From Kordiimonas sp. SCSIO 12603 (GTDB lineage Bacteria > Pseudomonadota > Alphaproteobacteria > Sphingomonadales > Kordiimonadaceae): DNA of 64,000 nucleotides. The stretch spans positions 3,587,001-3,651,000 of the forward strand of contig NZ_CP073748.1 of assembly GCF_024398035.1 (NCBI RefSeq), given 5' to 3'. The translations under genes were made by a program, and so were the position numbers. Below, piece by piece: positions 54,787 to 63,791 of the stretch (its first letter is position 1; every line of letters begins with the position of its first letter). A model generated the notes under the pieces. That model did no database searches. It was not told the DNA's origin and saw only the letters and a list, made by a program, of their open reading frames with translations.

Positions 54787-56433
54787 CTACGCCTCTTCTG
54801 GCGCCCCCGCAAATGCAATGTCATTTTTACCGGTTTTCTTAACATCATATAGAGCGGCATCAGCACGTGCTGCCAAAACATCAAAGGCTAAATCAACATC
54901 AGGCACTGACTTGCAGATACCGATAGATGCACCAAGCCTTAGATGCGCTCCCTTAATTTTCTCTCGGATTGATGGCATATAGTCGATCAACTCGCGGGCT
55001 TTCACCGCAGCTGTTTCCTCATCAACATCCTCAATCCAGAGAACAAATTCATCTCCACCCATTCGGCCGGCCAAATCACATGGCCTGATGATGGACTGCA
55101 TTTTCTCAGCCACCAAGCGGATGGCATCATCCCCGGCATTATGACCGAGGGTATCATTCACTTCTTTAAAGTGATCAAGATCAATAAACACCATGCAACC
55201 AGCCTGCTTGGTTCTCGATTGGTGTTTTAGCCGTGCTTCCACGCCTTCCCGCATCGCTCTACGGTTTAGAAGATCAGTTAACTCATCTTTGCTGGACAGG
55301 CGATATAAGCGGTCAATCAGTTTTGCTTTGCCAAATGCGGCTGTTAGAACATCAGCGATATCCGCCAATAGTTCTTTTTCAAGATCAGACCATGGGCTAA
55401 TCGTTGTATCGCGGCTGATAATAACCATACCCACATCTTCACCAGCGCTCTCTAGCTGGATAACCAGATGACCACGGCTATCAATATTAATTTCGTGCAC
55501 ACCGCTATCCGCGCCCGAAAGGCTCTCCCAGATACTATCCAGATCAAGTTCTTCATCTAGATCACCGCAAATGGAAGCAGGCACCAAGCCTTCTTTATAT
55601 TTCTTGAGCACTGACCATACGAGATCAGCTCTCATCACCTGAATAAGTTCTTTGGATGCATTATCAAGCAGGTCTTGTGAGTTCTCAGTGCTATTCAGGA
55701 TTTGTGTGATCCGCTGTTGCACTGAAAGCCTTAGATTATCCAATCTGGTCTTGCGCTCGGCTTCGATCCGCTCTGTTACATCACGGCACGAACCGCGCAC
55801 AGCAACTATTTTACCCTCTTCATCGATCACAGGTTCAACCGCGAAGGAGGCATAACGTTTGATACCTGCAATTTCTGTAGAAACACCATCCATATGTTTT
55901 TGAACTTGCTGGGTAAAAGGGCTGCGACCCGGCGCATTGTCTTTTGGCCAGAATACTGAATGGGCATCCTTACCGATCCAGCTTTCAGTTTTTTCGCCAA
56001 AGGCAACAGCCGGAGAAACAAACTTAAACCGACCAAGTGGATCAACCTCAAAGGAAAAATCAACCGCTGAATCAAGAAGCCCCTTAAGCATCGCCCGGCT
56101 TTCAATGAGCGCTTCTGTCATTTGATCAGCTAAGGTTGTTTCGCGAGCGACAAAAAAAGCCCCGCCTTCATAGGGCGTTACAACAATCCAGCATTTGATA
56201 TGACGTTCATCAGCCAGCCTGAATTCCTGAGGCTCTTGCGACGCACTAACCTGTTCATAGGCATCAAGGAAGGCTGGATACCCTTCTTCCCAAAGGCTAA
56301 CAAGGCTTTCAGACGTGTCTGATTGGGCAACAAGCGCCTTACGCTTATCCACATAAATGGCACAAATGTCGCTTTCATCCAGCACCAATTTTGACCGCCC
56401 TAAACTCTTGAACAAATTCACTATGTTCACCAA
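54787..56433 (-). CDS. PAS-GGDEF diguanylate cyclase
   Basis: 548 residues. A PAS-like domain at about 110-220 (DSAVDFSFEVDPLGRFKFVSPAV), a GAF-like region to about 380, then a GGDEF domain with RMGGDEFVLW. The product-inhibition I-site RxxD (RPCD) lies five residues before it. The catalytic sequence is intact, so c-di-GMP synthesis is likely. No EAL domain. The first 110 residues contain no clear motif. The DUF2336 gene follows, suggesting coupled signalling. Confidence 0.92.
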   Translation of the reverse strand: MVNIVNLFKSLGRSKLVLDESDICAIYVDKRKALVAQSDTSESLVSLWEEGYPAFLDAYEQVSASQEPQEFRLADERHIKCWIVVTPYEGGAFFVARETTLADQMTEALIESRAMLKGLLDSAVDFSFEVDPLGRFKFVSPAVAFGEKTESWIGKDAHSVFWPKDNAPGRSPFTQQVQKHMDGVSTEIAGIKRYASFAVEPVIDEEGKIVAVRGSCRDVTERIEAERKTRLDNLRLSVQQRITQILNSTENSQDLLDNASKELIQVMRADLVWSVLKKYKEGLVPASICGDLDEELDLDSIWESLSGADSGVHEINIDSRGHLVIQLESAGEDVGMVIISRDTTISPWSDLEKELLADIADVLTAAFGKAKLIDRLYRLSSKDELTDLLNRRAMREGVEARLKHQSRTKQAGCMVFIDLDHFKEVNDTLGHNAGDDAIRLVAEKMQSIIRPCDLAGRMGGDEFVLWIEDVDEETAAVKARELIDYMPSIREKIKGAHLRLGASIGICKSVPDVDLAFDVLAARADAALYDVKKTGKNDIAFAGAPEEA

Positions 56434-56540
56434 TCCCCATCAGAAAATAACAATAGTTTGACACTAAATTATAAATTGTCACTGTATCGTTAACTTTCTT
56501 GCTATACATTAAATAAAAATGAAGACAGTTACGGATACCC

Positions 56541-57233
56541 ATGCTGAATTATAATAAAGATGATTTCCACCCAGCCCTTTCCGATAACAGGGACACATGG
56601 GTATTTGATTTAGACAACACTCTTTATGCTGCGGAATGTAACCTGTTTGATCAGGTTGACCAGAAAATCAGTGATTTCGTGCAAAACTTTCTGGGCATTG
56701 AACGTGAAGAAGCTCGGAAAATTCAGAAACAATATCTACTGGAAAACGGTACAACGCTTAATGGGTTGATGACCCACCATAACGTAGACCCAGAAGAGTA
56801 TCTTTCGTTCGTACATGATATTGATTTCAGCCCCATCGAACGTGATGAGAAACTAATATCTGCCATTCAAGAACTTGATGGCCGCAAACTGGTTTTTACA
56901 AACGCAGACAAACCCTATGCCACCAACATTATGAAGCGGCTCGGCATTCATGATCTATTTGAAGATATCTTCGGCATAGTAGAGGGTGACCTGAAACCAA
57001 AGCCTGACATGGCTGTATATGAAAAATTCGTCAAAACCTATGATTTTGACCCCAATAAAGCAGTTATGTTCGAAGACATGGTCAGAAACCTTAAACCAGC
57101 CCACCAATTAGGCATGGGCACAGTATGGATCAATACAGGCAGTGTGTGGGGTGAAGCTGATTATGATGCTAATATCGTACACGCAGAAACCAATAATCTT
57201 GCTACTTGGCTGCATGCATACCTAAACCGCTAA
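56541..57233 (+). CDS. HAD-family pyrimidine 5'-nucleotidase (Sdt1-like)
   Basis: 230 residues. HAD motif I WVFDLDNTLY at about 20-29, motif II in LVFTNADKPYA, then KPKPDMAVYEKF (Lys) and motif IV VMFEDMVRNL. The cap sequence resembles yeast Sdt1 and bacterial pyrimidine nucleotidases that dephosphorylate UMP/CMP. It precedes dapD, a linkage frequent in alphaproteobacteria, though no functional tie is known. Confidence 0.88.
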   Translation: MLNYNKDDFHPALSDNRDTWVFDLDNTLYAAECNLFDQVDQKISDFVQNFLGIEREEARKIQKQYLLENGTTLNGLMTHHNVDPEEYLSFVHDIDFSPIERDEKLISAIQELDGRKLVFTNADKPYATNIMKRLGIHDLFEDIFGIVEGDLKPKPDMAVYEKFVKTYDFDPNKAVMFEDMVRNLKPAHQLGMGTVWINTGSVWGEADYDANIVHAETNNLATWLHAYLNR

Positions 57234-57303
57234 GCCTTTTATTAAGCGATACGCAAGTTATTCTATTGCTCACATTATGCTGAGCCAATTGACTCAAACA
57301 AAG

Positions 57304-57356
57304 TGAACGTTATTGTTCATCAAAATTTTGATGAACAAATTGGAATAGAATTCCAA
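57304..57356 (+). promoter_or_regulatory. Nested inverted repeats before dapD
   Basis: A 26-base perfect palindrome (57313-57338; arms TTGTTCATCAAAA and its complement) is followed at once by TTGGAAT-AGA-ATTCCAA (57340-57356). Upstream, TGAAC (57304-57308) can also pair with the GTTCA (57315-57319) inside the first palindrome, so two alternative hairpins are possible. The dapD ATG is at 57379. An operator for an unknown repressor or a leader switch would both fit. Confidence 0.65.
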
Positions 57357-57378
57357 GACTAACCCAATAGGAAGCCAC

Positions 57379-58224
57379 ATGAGTTACGCTGATTTAGAAA
57401 ACACCATCTCAAATGCTTTCGAAGCGCGCGATACAATTAACGGTCAGACAACCGGTGAAGTACGCGATGCAGTGAATGAAGCCCTTCATCTTCTGGATAG
57501 CGGTAAAGCCCGTGTTGCATCCAAAGAAGGTGGCGAATGGAAAGTACATCAGTGGCTCAAGAAAGCAGTACTACTTTCATTCCGCCTGAACGATATGGAA
57601 ATGATCGCTGGCGGACCTGGTGAAAACACTAACTGGTGGGACAAAGTACCAAGCAAATTTGAGGGCTGGGGCGCTGATGACTTCGCAGCATCTGGTTTCC
57701 GTGCGGTACCTGGCGCGATTGTACGCAAATCAGCACATATTTCAAAAGGCGCTGTTCTTATGCCGTCTTTCGTGAACCTTGGCGCCTATGTAGGTGAAGG
57801 CACAATGGTTGATACATGGACAACGGTTGGCTCCTGTGCACAAATTGGTGCAAACGTTCACCTTTCTGGTGGCGTAGGCATTGGTGGAGTACTTGAACCA
57901 CTTCAAGCTGGCCCGGTTATCATTGAAGATAACTGTTTCATTGGCGCGCGCAGCGAAATCGCTGAAGGTGTTGTTGTAGAAGAAGGTGCCGTTGTTTCCA
58001 TGGGCGTTTATATTGGCGCTTCCACCAAAATCGTTGACCGCGAAACAGGCGAAGTATTCATGGGCCGTGTACCAGCATACAGTGTAGTTGTACCGGGCAC
58101 ACTTCCGGGCAAACCACTACCAGATGGCACACCTGGCCCGAATCTATATTGCGCTGTTATCGTGAAGCGTGTTGACGAACGCACACGATCCAAAACTTCC
58201 ATCAACGAGCTGTTGAGAGACTAA
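57379..58224 (+). CDS. dapD: Tetrahydrodipicolinate N-succinyltransferase
   Basis: 281 residues. Left-handed beta-helix hexapeptide repeats from about residue 110 ([27 protein letters not shown], e.g. VGEGTMVDT) and [35 protein letters not shown], positions about 160-195, mark DapD. RBS AGGAAG. It succinylates tetrahydrodipicolinate toward meso-DAP and lysine. dapE follows after 6 bp. Confidence 0.97.
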   Translation: MSYADLENTISNAFEARDTINGQTTGEVRDAVNEALHLLDSGKARVASKEGGEWKVHQWLKKAVLLSFRLNDMEMIAGGPGENTNWWDKVPSKFEGWGADDFAASGFRAVPGAIVRKSAHISKGAVLMPSFVNLGAYVGEGTMVDTWTTVGSCAQIGANVHLSGGVGIGGVLEPLQAGPVIIEDNCFIGARSEIAEGVVVEEGAVVSMGVYIGASTKIVDRETGEVFMGRVPAYSVVVPGTLPGKPLPDGTPGPNLYCAVIVKRVDERTRSKTSINELLRD

Positions 58225-58230
58225 TATAAT

Positions 58231-59379
58231 ATGGCAATTGTTGACGCACTCGAACTTTCTCAAGCCCTGATCCGCCACGAAAGTGTAACACCTGATAAGG
58301 GTGATGCACTTGATACGCTAGCCTATCACCTTGAGAAAATGGGTTTCACTTGCCACAAGATGGTGTTTGAAGAAGAAGGGACAGATCCTGTCCCTAACCT
58401 TTACGCACGCCTTGGCACAAGTTCACCCAACTTCTGCTTTGCAGGCCACACAGATGTAGTACCTGTTGGTGCCGCAAACCGCTGGAGCGTTGACCCATTC
58501 GCTGCAGAAGTGAAAGACGGGCAGCTATGGGGCCGTGGTGCTTCAGACATGAAAGCTGCCATCGCTTCCTTCGTCTCTGCAGTTAGCCGCTTCCTTGATA
58601 AGAACAACGGAGAGTTCACGGGCTCCCTTTCTCTTCTTATTACCGGAGATGAGGAAGGCCCTGCGGTAAATGGTACCACCAAAGTGCTCGACTGGATGGT
58701 AGAGCGCGGTGAGAAGATTGATCTTTGTCTTGTTGGCGAACCAACAAACCCGCAAGAACTTGGGCAGATGATCAAAGTTGGCCGCCGCGGTAGCCTCCAC
58801 GGCATGATCACAGTTGACGGCACTCAAGGTCATGTTGCTTATCCAAATGTTGCTCATAACCCGATCCCAGACATGGTGAAGGTTCTAGCAGAACTGAATA
58901 AAGAACCTCTTGATGCTGGAAACGAACGCTTCCAACCATCAAACCTAGAAATCGTAAACGTGCATGTGGGCAACGAAAGCCACAATGTTATCCCGGCAGA
59001 AGCCCATGCGCGCTTCAATGTACGCTTTAACAATGAATTCACACCAGAAAGCCTACAGGCAGAGCTTATTCGCCGCATGGATCGTGCTGGTGTAGATTAT
59101 AAGATTGACTGGTGGCTGTCTGGCGATAGCTTCCTTACACCAGAATGCTCATTATCCACAGCTGTCGCAGATGCCGCTGAAAAGCACACAGGTCGTAGGC
59201 CTGAACTTTCCACAACAGGCGGCACGTCCGATGCACGTTTCATTAAAAACATGTGTCCCGTAGTGGAATTTGGCCTCGTGGGCGCAACAATGCATAAAAT
59301 TGATGAACATGTTGCTGTAAGTGATATTGAGACGATCACTGATATCTATGAGGATGTGATCAACACATTGGTAAAATAA
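58231..59379 (+). CDS. dapE: Succinyl-diaminopimelate desuccinylase
   Basis: 382 residues, M20 zinc peptidase. Metal motifs FAGHTDVVPVG (His), WGRGASDMKAAIASF (Asp), the catalytic-Glu segment ITGDEEGPAVNGT and GTSDARFIK near the C-terminus; the final HKIDEHV supplies a His. It releases LL-DAP. Co-transcribed with dapD. A strong hairpin terminates at 59383. Confidence 0.97.
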   Translation: MAIVDALELSQALIRHESVTPDKGDALDTLAYHLEKMGFTCHKMVFEEEGTDPVPNLYARLGTSSPNFCFAGHTDVVPVGAANRWSVDPFAAEVKDGQLWGRGASDMKAAIASFVSAVSRFLDKNNGEFTGSLSLLITGDEEGPAVNGTTKVLDWMVERGEKIDLCLVGEPTNPQELGQMIKVGRRGSLHGMITVDGTQGHVAYPNVAHNPIPDMVKVLAELNKEPLDAGNERFQPSNLEIVNVHVGNESHNVIPAEAHARFNVRFNNEFTPESLQAELIRRMDRAGVDYKIDWWLSGDSFLTPECSLSTAVADAAEKHTGRRPELSTTGGTSDARFIKNMCPVVEFGLVGATMHKIDEHVAVSDIETITDIYEDVINTLVK

Positions 59380-59382
59380 AGC

Positions 59383-59433
59383 AGTTTGCTCGAATCAAAT
59401 TTTCCGATTCGAGCAAACTTTTAAGCTTTTTTC
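59383..59433 (+). terminator. Terminator after dapDE
   Basis: AGTTTGCTCGAATC (59383-59396) pairs perfectly with GATTCGAGCAAACT (59406-59419) around a 9-base loop, then TTTTAAGCTTTTTT. Confidence 0.9.
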
Positions 59434-59849
59434 CCACAAACTTATCCACAGGCCATGCTTTCTTCGAAAGAATTTATTTTTCAACATTCGATGTAATTTT
59501 AAGAATGAAAAATATTGAATTTTAGAAATATTATTACCATCTTAACCATAAGATTTGTAATCTTTAATTGTGTACAATCCTGTATAACGATAAGATAACA
59601 ACTATAAAGAACAACGAATTTCTCAGTATCAATAATTTTCCACAGACAATTAACAAGCGATCTATCTTATTTCATGCATCGTTATAAAAACATTATATTC
59701 ATAAGAAAATAAATCTAAATATTTGTATAAAAATAGTATTTTTTAGCAAACTTTCTGTTTCCTGACATTTGAGTCAAATGCTTAAACCCACATTTTCTGT
59801 TATAGTATTTTTGGGACGGGTTAGGGTTAGAAACATAAGGAGGTCTTTT
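59434..59849. other. AT-rich non-coding region with DnaA-box-like sites
   Basis: About 415 bp, strongly AT-rich, without a credible gene. A perfect DnaA box TTATCCACA lies at 59442-59450. Near-matches are TTTTCCACA (59637-59645) and, on the minus strand, TTGTACACA (59577-59569). A perfect palindrome CATTTGA-G-TCAAATG (59766-59780) precedes a TATAGT at 59801-59806, which may be the promoter of the unknown gene at 59850. This might be a replication or DnaA-regulated locus; that is inference only. Confidence 0.5.
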
Positions 59850-60167
59850 ATGGGACAGACTTATCGGATCGACCTGATAGACCGAAGTAAGAGAAAATAT
59901 TCTCTCGGGTCGGTAACAAAGGAAAGCGTAAAATGCTCCGCGAGACTTGGCGGTCAGGTTTGCGTTAACGGTGCTCTTCAAGCCGCACCTGTAGATAAAC
60001 AAGTTTATCTGAAAACAGCATCTACACACGGCGACATCATGAAACTCTCCATTTCTGATGACGAAGAAACTTTCCTTGGTAATTTTTGCCTTTCATTTTT
60101 TGATCCACAATCGCAGCGAGCCATTTTCCGGTCCGTTGGCGGTGTGAACATTCTTCATGAAGCATAA
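59850..60167 (+). CDS. Unknown protein, first of a tandem paralogous pair
   Basis: 105 residues from ATG 59850, behind the strong site TAAGGAGGTC (7-base spacing). An in-frame ATG at 59769 is possible but has no ribosome site. The product begins MGQTYRIDLIDRSKRKYSLGS and continues with short beta-like stretches (KQVYLKTASTHGDIMKLSIS, FLGNFCLSFFDPQSQRAIFRS). No signal peptide, membrane helix or known domain. The next gene encodes a similar protein: YRIDLIDR versus YKIYVLKD, KKYSLGSV versus KVCLGSM, DKQVYLKT versus ENQVFLKF, LGNF versus EGNF. Function unknown. Confidence 0.72.
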   Translation: MGQTYRIDLIDRSKRKYSLGSVTKESVKCSARLGGQVCVNGALQAAPVDKQVYLKTASTHGDIMKLSISDDEETFLGNFCLSFFDPQSQRAIFRSVGGVNILHEA

Positions 60168-60190
60168 TTACATCAATACAGGCGTTAAAA

Positions 60191-60583
60191 ATGAATAATC
60201 ACTATAAAATATATGTCCTTAAGGACGACGGCGAAAAGGTTTGCCTAGGCTCTATGGCTGGCAAACATATTACCTATAACAGATATAGCGAAGGAATGCT
60301 GATTGCTGCTGGAAAACTTTGGAATACATCTGTGGAAAACCAGGTATTTCTTAAGTTTGTAACCCAGTTTCACGATACAATTCCTCTGCGTTTTGAAAGT
60401 TCAGAGAATATTTTTGAAGGTAATTTTACCTTCAGTAACTTTGATGCTGAACTCAGTATCGTGATCTTTGGATCAGAAGGTCCCGTATATGAAACGGTAC
60501 AAACTGCTGAAGATTTTGATGAAGACGATATAGGCATTCACCGAAAATCTCATGCCGAAGGTTCGCTAGAACTATCACATTAG
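60191..60583 (+). CDS. Unknown protein, second of a tandem paralogous pair
   Basis: 130 residues, ATG 60191, 23 bp behind the first paralogue. MNNHYKIYVLKDDGEKVCLGSM aligns with the N-terminus of its neighbour, and NQVFLKFVTQFHDTIPLRFESSENIFEGNF with its centre (split segments, about residues 50-78). It adds an acidic C-terminal tail, TAEDFDEDDIGIHRKSH. No known domain or catalytic motif is evident. It ends 4 bp inside the convergent GFA gene. The similarity to the previous protein suggests gene duplication, with both probably made from one transcript. Confidence 0.72.
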   Translation: MNNHYKIYVLKDDGEKVCLGSMAGKHITYNRYSEGMLIAAGKLWNTSVENQVFLKFVTQFHDTIPLRFESSENIFEGNFTFSNFDAELSIVIFGSEGPVYETVQTAEDFDEDDIGIHRKSHAEGSLELSH

Positions 60584-60957
60584 CGAATATCTTCCACGTT
60601 CTGTTCCCAGTTAGCGCCGTCAAACTCTGATACTTTCAGAGATGAAATTGTACTGCCATCTAAGCAGTTAACATTGATTGACCAGCCATCAGGGTGGCTA
60701 CGAGGAACATAAAAGCTTTTAACGCCGCACTTGCTGCAGAACAGATGCTGCGCAGTCTGGGTATTAAAGCGGTATTCGGTCAACCTCTCTTCTCCCTTAA
60801 GAAGACGAAACTCTTCTTTAGTGGCAAAGAGATGCAGGAAACCTGTTTGGCTACACATACTGCAGGTACATGATAGTGCTGCAATATCCGCTGGAGCATC
60901 TACTTCAAACTGTACAGCACCACAATGGCACCCACCTTTGTGTGTCACTTTATTCAT
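60580..60957 (-). CDS. GFA (glutathione-dependent formaldehyde-activating) family protein
   Basis: 125 residues. Zinc-binding Mss4-like fold: [12 protein letters not shown] (CxC), [11 protein letters not shown] and [13 protein letters not shown]. Family knowledge: named for Gfa, but most members have no proven activity toward formaldehyde; some are centromere-independent zinc proteins. It overlaps the recR start by 4 bp and runs on the same strand, so it is probably the end of the dnaX operon. Confidence 0.88.
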   Translation of the reverse strand: MNKVTHKGGCHCGAVQFEVDAPADIAALSCTCSMCSQTGFLHLFATKEEFRLLKGEERLTEYRFNTQTAQHLFCSKCGVKSFYVPRSHPDGWSINVNCLDGSTISSLKVSEFDGANWEQNVEDIR

Positions 60958-61562
60958 GAACTTACACTTCCTCTGGCACGAAGTGCCGCAGCAAGGGTAC
61001 CATCATCCAGATAGTCAAGCTCTCCACCCACAGGTACGCCGTGCGCAAGAGCAGTTACTTTTACATCAAACTCTTCGAGTTTTTCGGCAAGGTAATGGCT
61101 TGTTGTTTGACCATCAACTGTAGCATTGAGCGCGAGAATAACTTCTTCAATCTCACCACCACGTACACGCTCAATAAGACTATCGACTGTGAGATCATCA
61201 GGGCCAATGCCGTCCAGTGCTGAAAGCGTGCCTCCCAGCACATGATACTGTCCCCGGAAAGTTTCACTTCGGTCCAGCGCCCATAGATCAGACACATCTT
61301 CAACAACGCATATGGTAGTACGGTCTCGCCTCACATCCTCGCAAACATGGCAAGGGTTATGGGTATCTATATTGCTACATACCTCGCAGATCTGCACTTT
61401 ATCCGCTACATTCATAAGCGCATGCGCGAGCGGCACCATCACACTATCCCGCTTCTTTAGAAGCTGGAGTGTTGAACGGCGCGCAGAACGGGGGCCAAGC
61501 CCTGGCAATTTTGCCAGAAGTTGGATCAACGCATCAATATCACTTCCATGGGACTTGGGCAT
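60954..61562 (-). CDS. recR: Recombination mediator RecR
   Basis: 202 residues. N-terminal helix-hairpin-helix [24 protein letters not shown], a Cys4 zinc finger [22 protein letters not shown] (six Cys-like positions near 60-80, four ligands) and a Toprim domain with [18 protein letters not shown]. With RecFO it loads RecA at gaps. It is 12 bp behind ybaB. Confidence 0.96.
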   Translation of the reverse strand: MPKSHGSDIDALIQLLAKLPGLGPRSARRSTLQLLKKRDSVMVPLAHALMNVADKVQICEVCSNIDTHNPCHVCEDVRRDRTTICVVEDVSDLWALDRSETFRGQYHVLGGTLSALDGIGPDDLTVDSLIERVRGGEIEEVILALNATVDGQTTSHYLAEKLEEFDVKVTALAHGVPVGGELDYLDDGTLAAALRARGSVSS

Positions 61563-61574
61563 AAATGGTTTCCG

Positions 61575-61892
61575 TTAAAACGGCATCTTCATGCCGCCCA
61601 GATCAAGGCCACCTGTGATATCTTTCATCTGGTTAGCGGCTGCATCTGCTACTTTGGCTTTCGCTTGATTATGCGCCGCCAGAATAAGGTCTTCGAGCAC
61701 TTCGCGGTCTTCGCTGGAATATAGGCTATCGTCAATCTTTACAGACTTCATATCACCTTTGCCGCTCAGCACTACTTTCACAAGGCCAGCACCAGCCACA
61801 CCTTCAACTTCCATGTTATCAAGCTCAGCCTGCATATCGCCCATCTTGGCCTGCATTTCCTGCGCTTTTTTTAGCATTTCTGTCATTTTCAT
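61575..61892 (-). CDS. YbaB/EbfC nucleoid-associated protein
   Basis: 105 residues. Met-rich N-terminus (KMTEMLKKAQEMQAKMGDMQAEL), the central VEGVAGAGLVKVVLSGKGDMKSVKID and the LIAAHNQAKAKVADAAANQM helix are the YbaB fold. Homodimers bind DNA. It lies between dnaX and recR, the standard order. Confidence 0.94.
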   Translation of the reverse strand: MKMTEMLKKAQEMQAKMGDMQAELDNMEVEGVAGAGLVKVVLSGKGDMKSVKIDDSLYSSEDREVLEDLILAAHNQAKAKVADAAANQMKDITGGLDLGGMKMPF

Positions 61893-61929
61893 TGTCGTCT
61901 ATCCTTCACTTAAGCGCCACTTGATATCC

Positions 61930-63705
61930 TTAGAAATCAAAGTCGCTCGCTTCTTCATCTGTTGTCTGGTCCGGCTCGCCGCTATCAAGGCCCATGCCGT
62001 CATCACCTTCAAGCCGGCTATCCCGCACAGCAAGAAGTTCGGCTTCCGGGAATTGTGCGAGCAAAGCTTTCACGATCGGTTCCTCAAGCGCTTCATCCCG
62101 GCGCTGTTTGGTGCGAACCTGCTCTTTTTCCTTAACGGTGATATCGCCCTGCTGTTCGCTTACCGCGATCATCCAGTCAGCACCTGTCCAGTGTTTCAGG
62201 CAGGTTTTCACACGCATCAAGAAATCAGGCGGTGTTTTCCGGGTGATATTCATTTCAATCGAACCCGGTTTATAGCTTACCACCCGCACGTAATCTTTCA
62301 GCAGTACCGCGAGCTGAGCCTCGCGTTCCTTAGTGAACATGGCTACGAGTTTTTCAAAATCAACAGGCATCGGGTATGGCGCATGATGCTCATCACCACC
62401 GTTTGGATTAAGCGCGATAACCTGTGCGCCCTGCTGCATAGTTGGCCCTGCTTGTGGTGCGGTCGCTTGCGGCCCCGCAGCCCCCATAGCCTGAACATTA
62501 CCGCCACCGCCTGCTGGTATTTGTGCTGGCGCACCTGCTCCCGCTGGAGCGGTTTGAAGTTTCTTCACCAGATCAGCCGGGTTTGGTAGTTCAGCCGCAT
62601 ACGCAAGGCGAATAAGAACCATCTCTGCCGCGGCAATAGGGCTAGGAGCCACCTTAGTTTCGCCTAGACCCTTAAGAAGCATCTGCCATGCGCGCGTCAA
62701 GTGCGGCATCGATAGCTTTTTCGCCATCTCGCCACCTTGGCTTTTTTCAGCCTCAGACACCAGTGCATCCGTACCGGTATCTGGTGTTACCTTTAGGCGG
62801 GTAAGCCAGTGAGCTACTTCCAGAAGATCATTTAGAACAACTGTCGGGTCAGCACCACTATCATACTGGGAACGAAGGGTTGTAAGTGCTTCAGCAATTT
62901 TGCCTTCCATCACCAGTTCAAAAAGATCAAGTACCTGCGCCCTATCCGCAAGACCAAGCATGTCCCGCACCTGCGTTTCCGAAACATTCCCGGCACCATG
63001 GGCAATAGCCTGATCAAGAAGGGATAAGCTATCCCGTACTGAACCTTCAGAAGCCCGCGCTACAAGTTTTAGGGCACCCTCTTCCGCTGAACAACCTTCT
63101 TTCTCCACAAGGTTTGCGAGATGCGCCACTAGCACATCTGCTTCCACACGTTTCAGATCAAAACGCTGACAACGGGAAAGAACTGTAACGGGAAGTTTGC
63201 GAATTTCTGTGGTCGCGAAAATAAACTTCACATGCTCTGGCGGCTCTTCAAGCGTTTTAAGAAGTGCGTTAAACGCGTTCTTTGAAAGCATGTGTACTTC
63301 ATCGATGATGTAAATTTTAAAGCGCGCGGAAACAGGTGCATACCGCACACTTTCAATAATTTCGCGGATATCATCCACACCTGTGCGAGACGCAGCATCC
63401 ATCTCTAGCACATCTACATGGCGCGATTCAGCGATAGAGACACAGTTTTCACATGTACCACACGGACTGATCGACGGACCATCATGGGAGGTACAGTTAA
63501 GCGCTTTGGCAATAATTCGGGCAGTTGTTGTTTTACCAACTCCGCGAACCCCGGTCATAATAAAAGCATGCGCAAGGCGGCCCGTATCAATGGCGTTCGA
63601 TAGAGTACGAACCATTGCTTCCTGGCCGATAAGTGTATCGAAATCCGCCGGGCGGTACTTACGGGCAAGAACCCGGTAACCCTGATCCTGATCTGCTGCG
63701 GTCAT
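61930..63705 (-). CDS. dnaX: DNA polymerase III subunits gamma/tau
   Basis: 591 residues. Clamp-loader AAA+ domain: Walker A GVRGVGKTTTARIIAKALN, zinc cysteines in SPCGTCENCVSI, Walker B YIIDEVHMLSK, sensor SRCQRFDLKRVEA. A Pro/Ala/Gly-rich linker at 395-440 leads to the tau-type C-terminal domain. Zero-frame codons do not show the A-AAA-AAG slip of E. coli dnaX, so a frameshift-made gamma form is not apparent. ATG at 63705 heads the dnaX-ybaB-recR-GFA set. Confidence 0.96.
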   Translation of the reverse strand: MTAADQDQGYRVLARKYRPADFDTLIGQEAMVRTLSNAIDTGRLAHAFIMTGVRGVGKTTTARIIAKALNCTSHDGPSISPCGTCENCVSIAESRHVDVLEMDAASRTGVDDIREIIESVRYAPVSARFKIYIIDEVHMLSKNAFNALLKTLEEPPEHVKFIFATTEIRKLPVTVLSRCQRFDLKRVEADVLVAHLANLVEKEGCSAEEGALKLVARASEGSVRDSLSLLDQAIAHGAGNVSETQVRDMLGLADRAQVLDLFELVMEGKIAEALTTLRSQYDSGADPTVVLNDLLEVAHWLTRLKVTPDTGTDALVSEAEKSQGGEMAKKLSMPHLTRAWQMLLKGLGETKVAPSPIAAAEMVLIRLAYAAELPNPADLVKKLQTAPAGAGAPAQIPAGGGGNVQAMGAAGPQATAPQAGPTMQQGAQVIALNPNGGDEHHAPYPMPVDFEKLVAMFTKEREAQLAVLLKDYVRVVSYKPGSIEMNITRKTPPDFLMRVKTCLKHWTGADWMIAVSEQQGDITVKEKEQVRTKQRRDEALEEPIVKALLAQFPEAELLAVRDSRLEGDDGMGLDSGEPDQTTDEEASDFDF

Positions 63706-63791
63706 GCGTTATTATCTCCCTAGCGCTAGAGCATCATGACTAGCAGGATAACGCGAAATGGGAAACATATTTGATCGCTAAATGATCAATT

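Noticed and set aside
59819-59834. Two TTAGGG-like repeats (GGGTTAGGGTTAG) just before the first unknown paralogue
   Set aside because: Only two copies, and no longer array on either strand. Looks like chance in a G-rich leader, not a telomere-like or repeat element.
62738-62752. A-run (6 As) in dnaX as programmed -1 frameshift site
   Set aside because: Zero-frame codons there are GAA-AAA-AGC, so the required X-XXY-YYZ heptamer is not in frame. The full-length tau form appears uninterrupted.
63706-63791. SRP (4.5S) RNA next to dnaX
   Set aside because: Some alphaproteobacteria carry it there, but the gap is only 86 bases and has no GGAA-tetraloop core or long stem.
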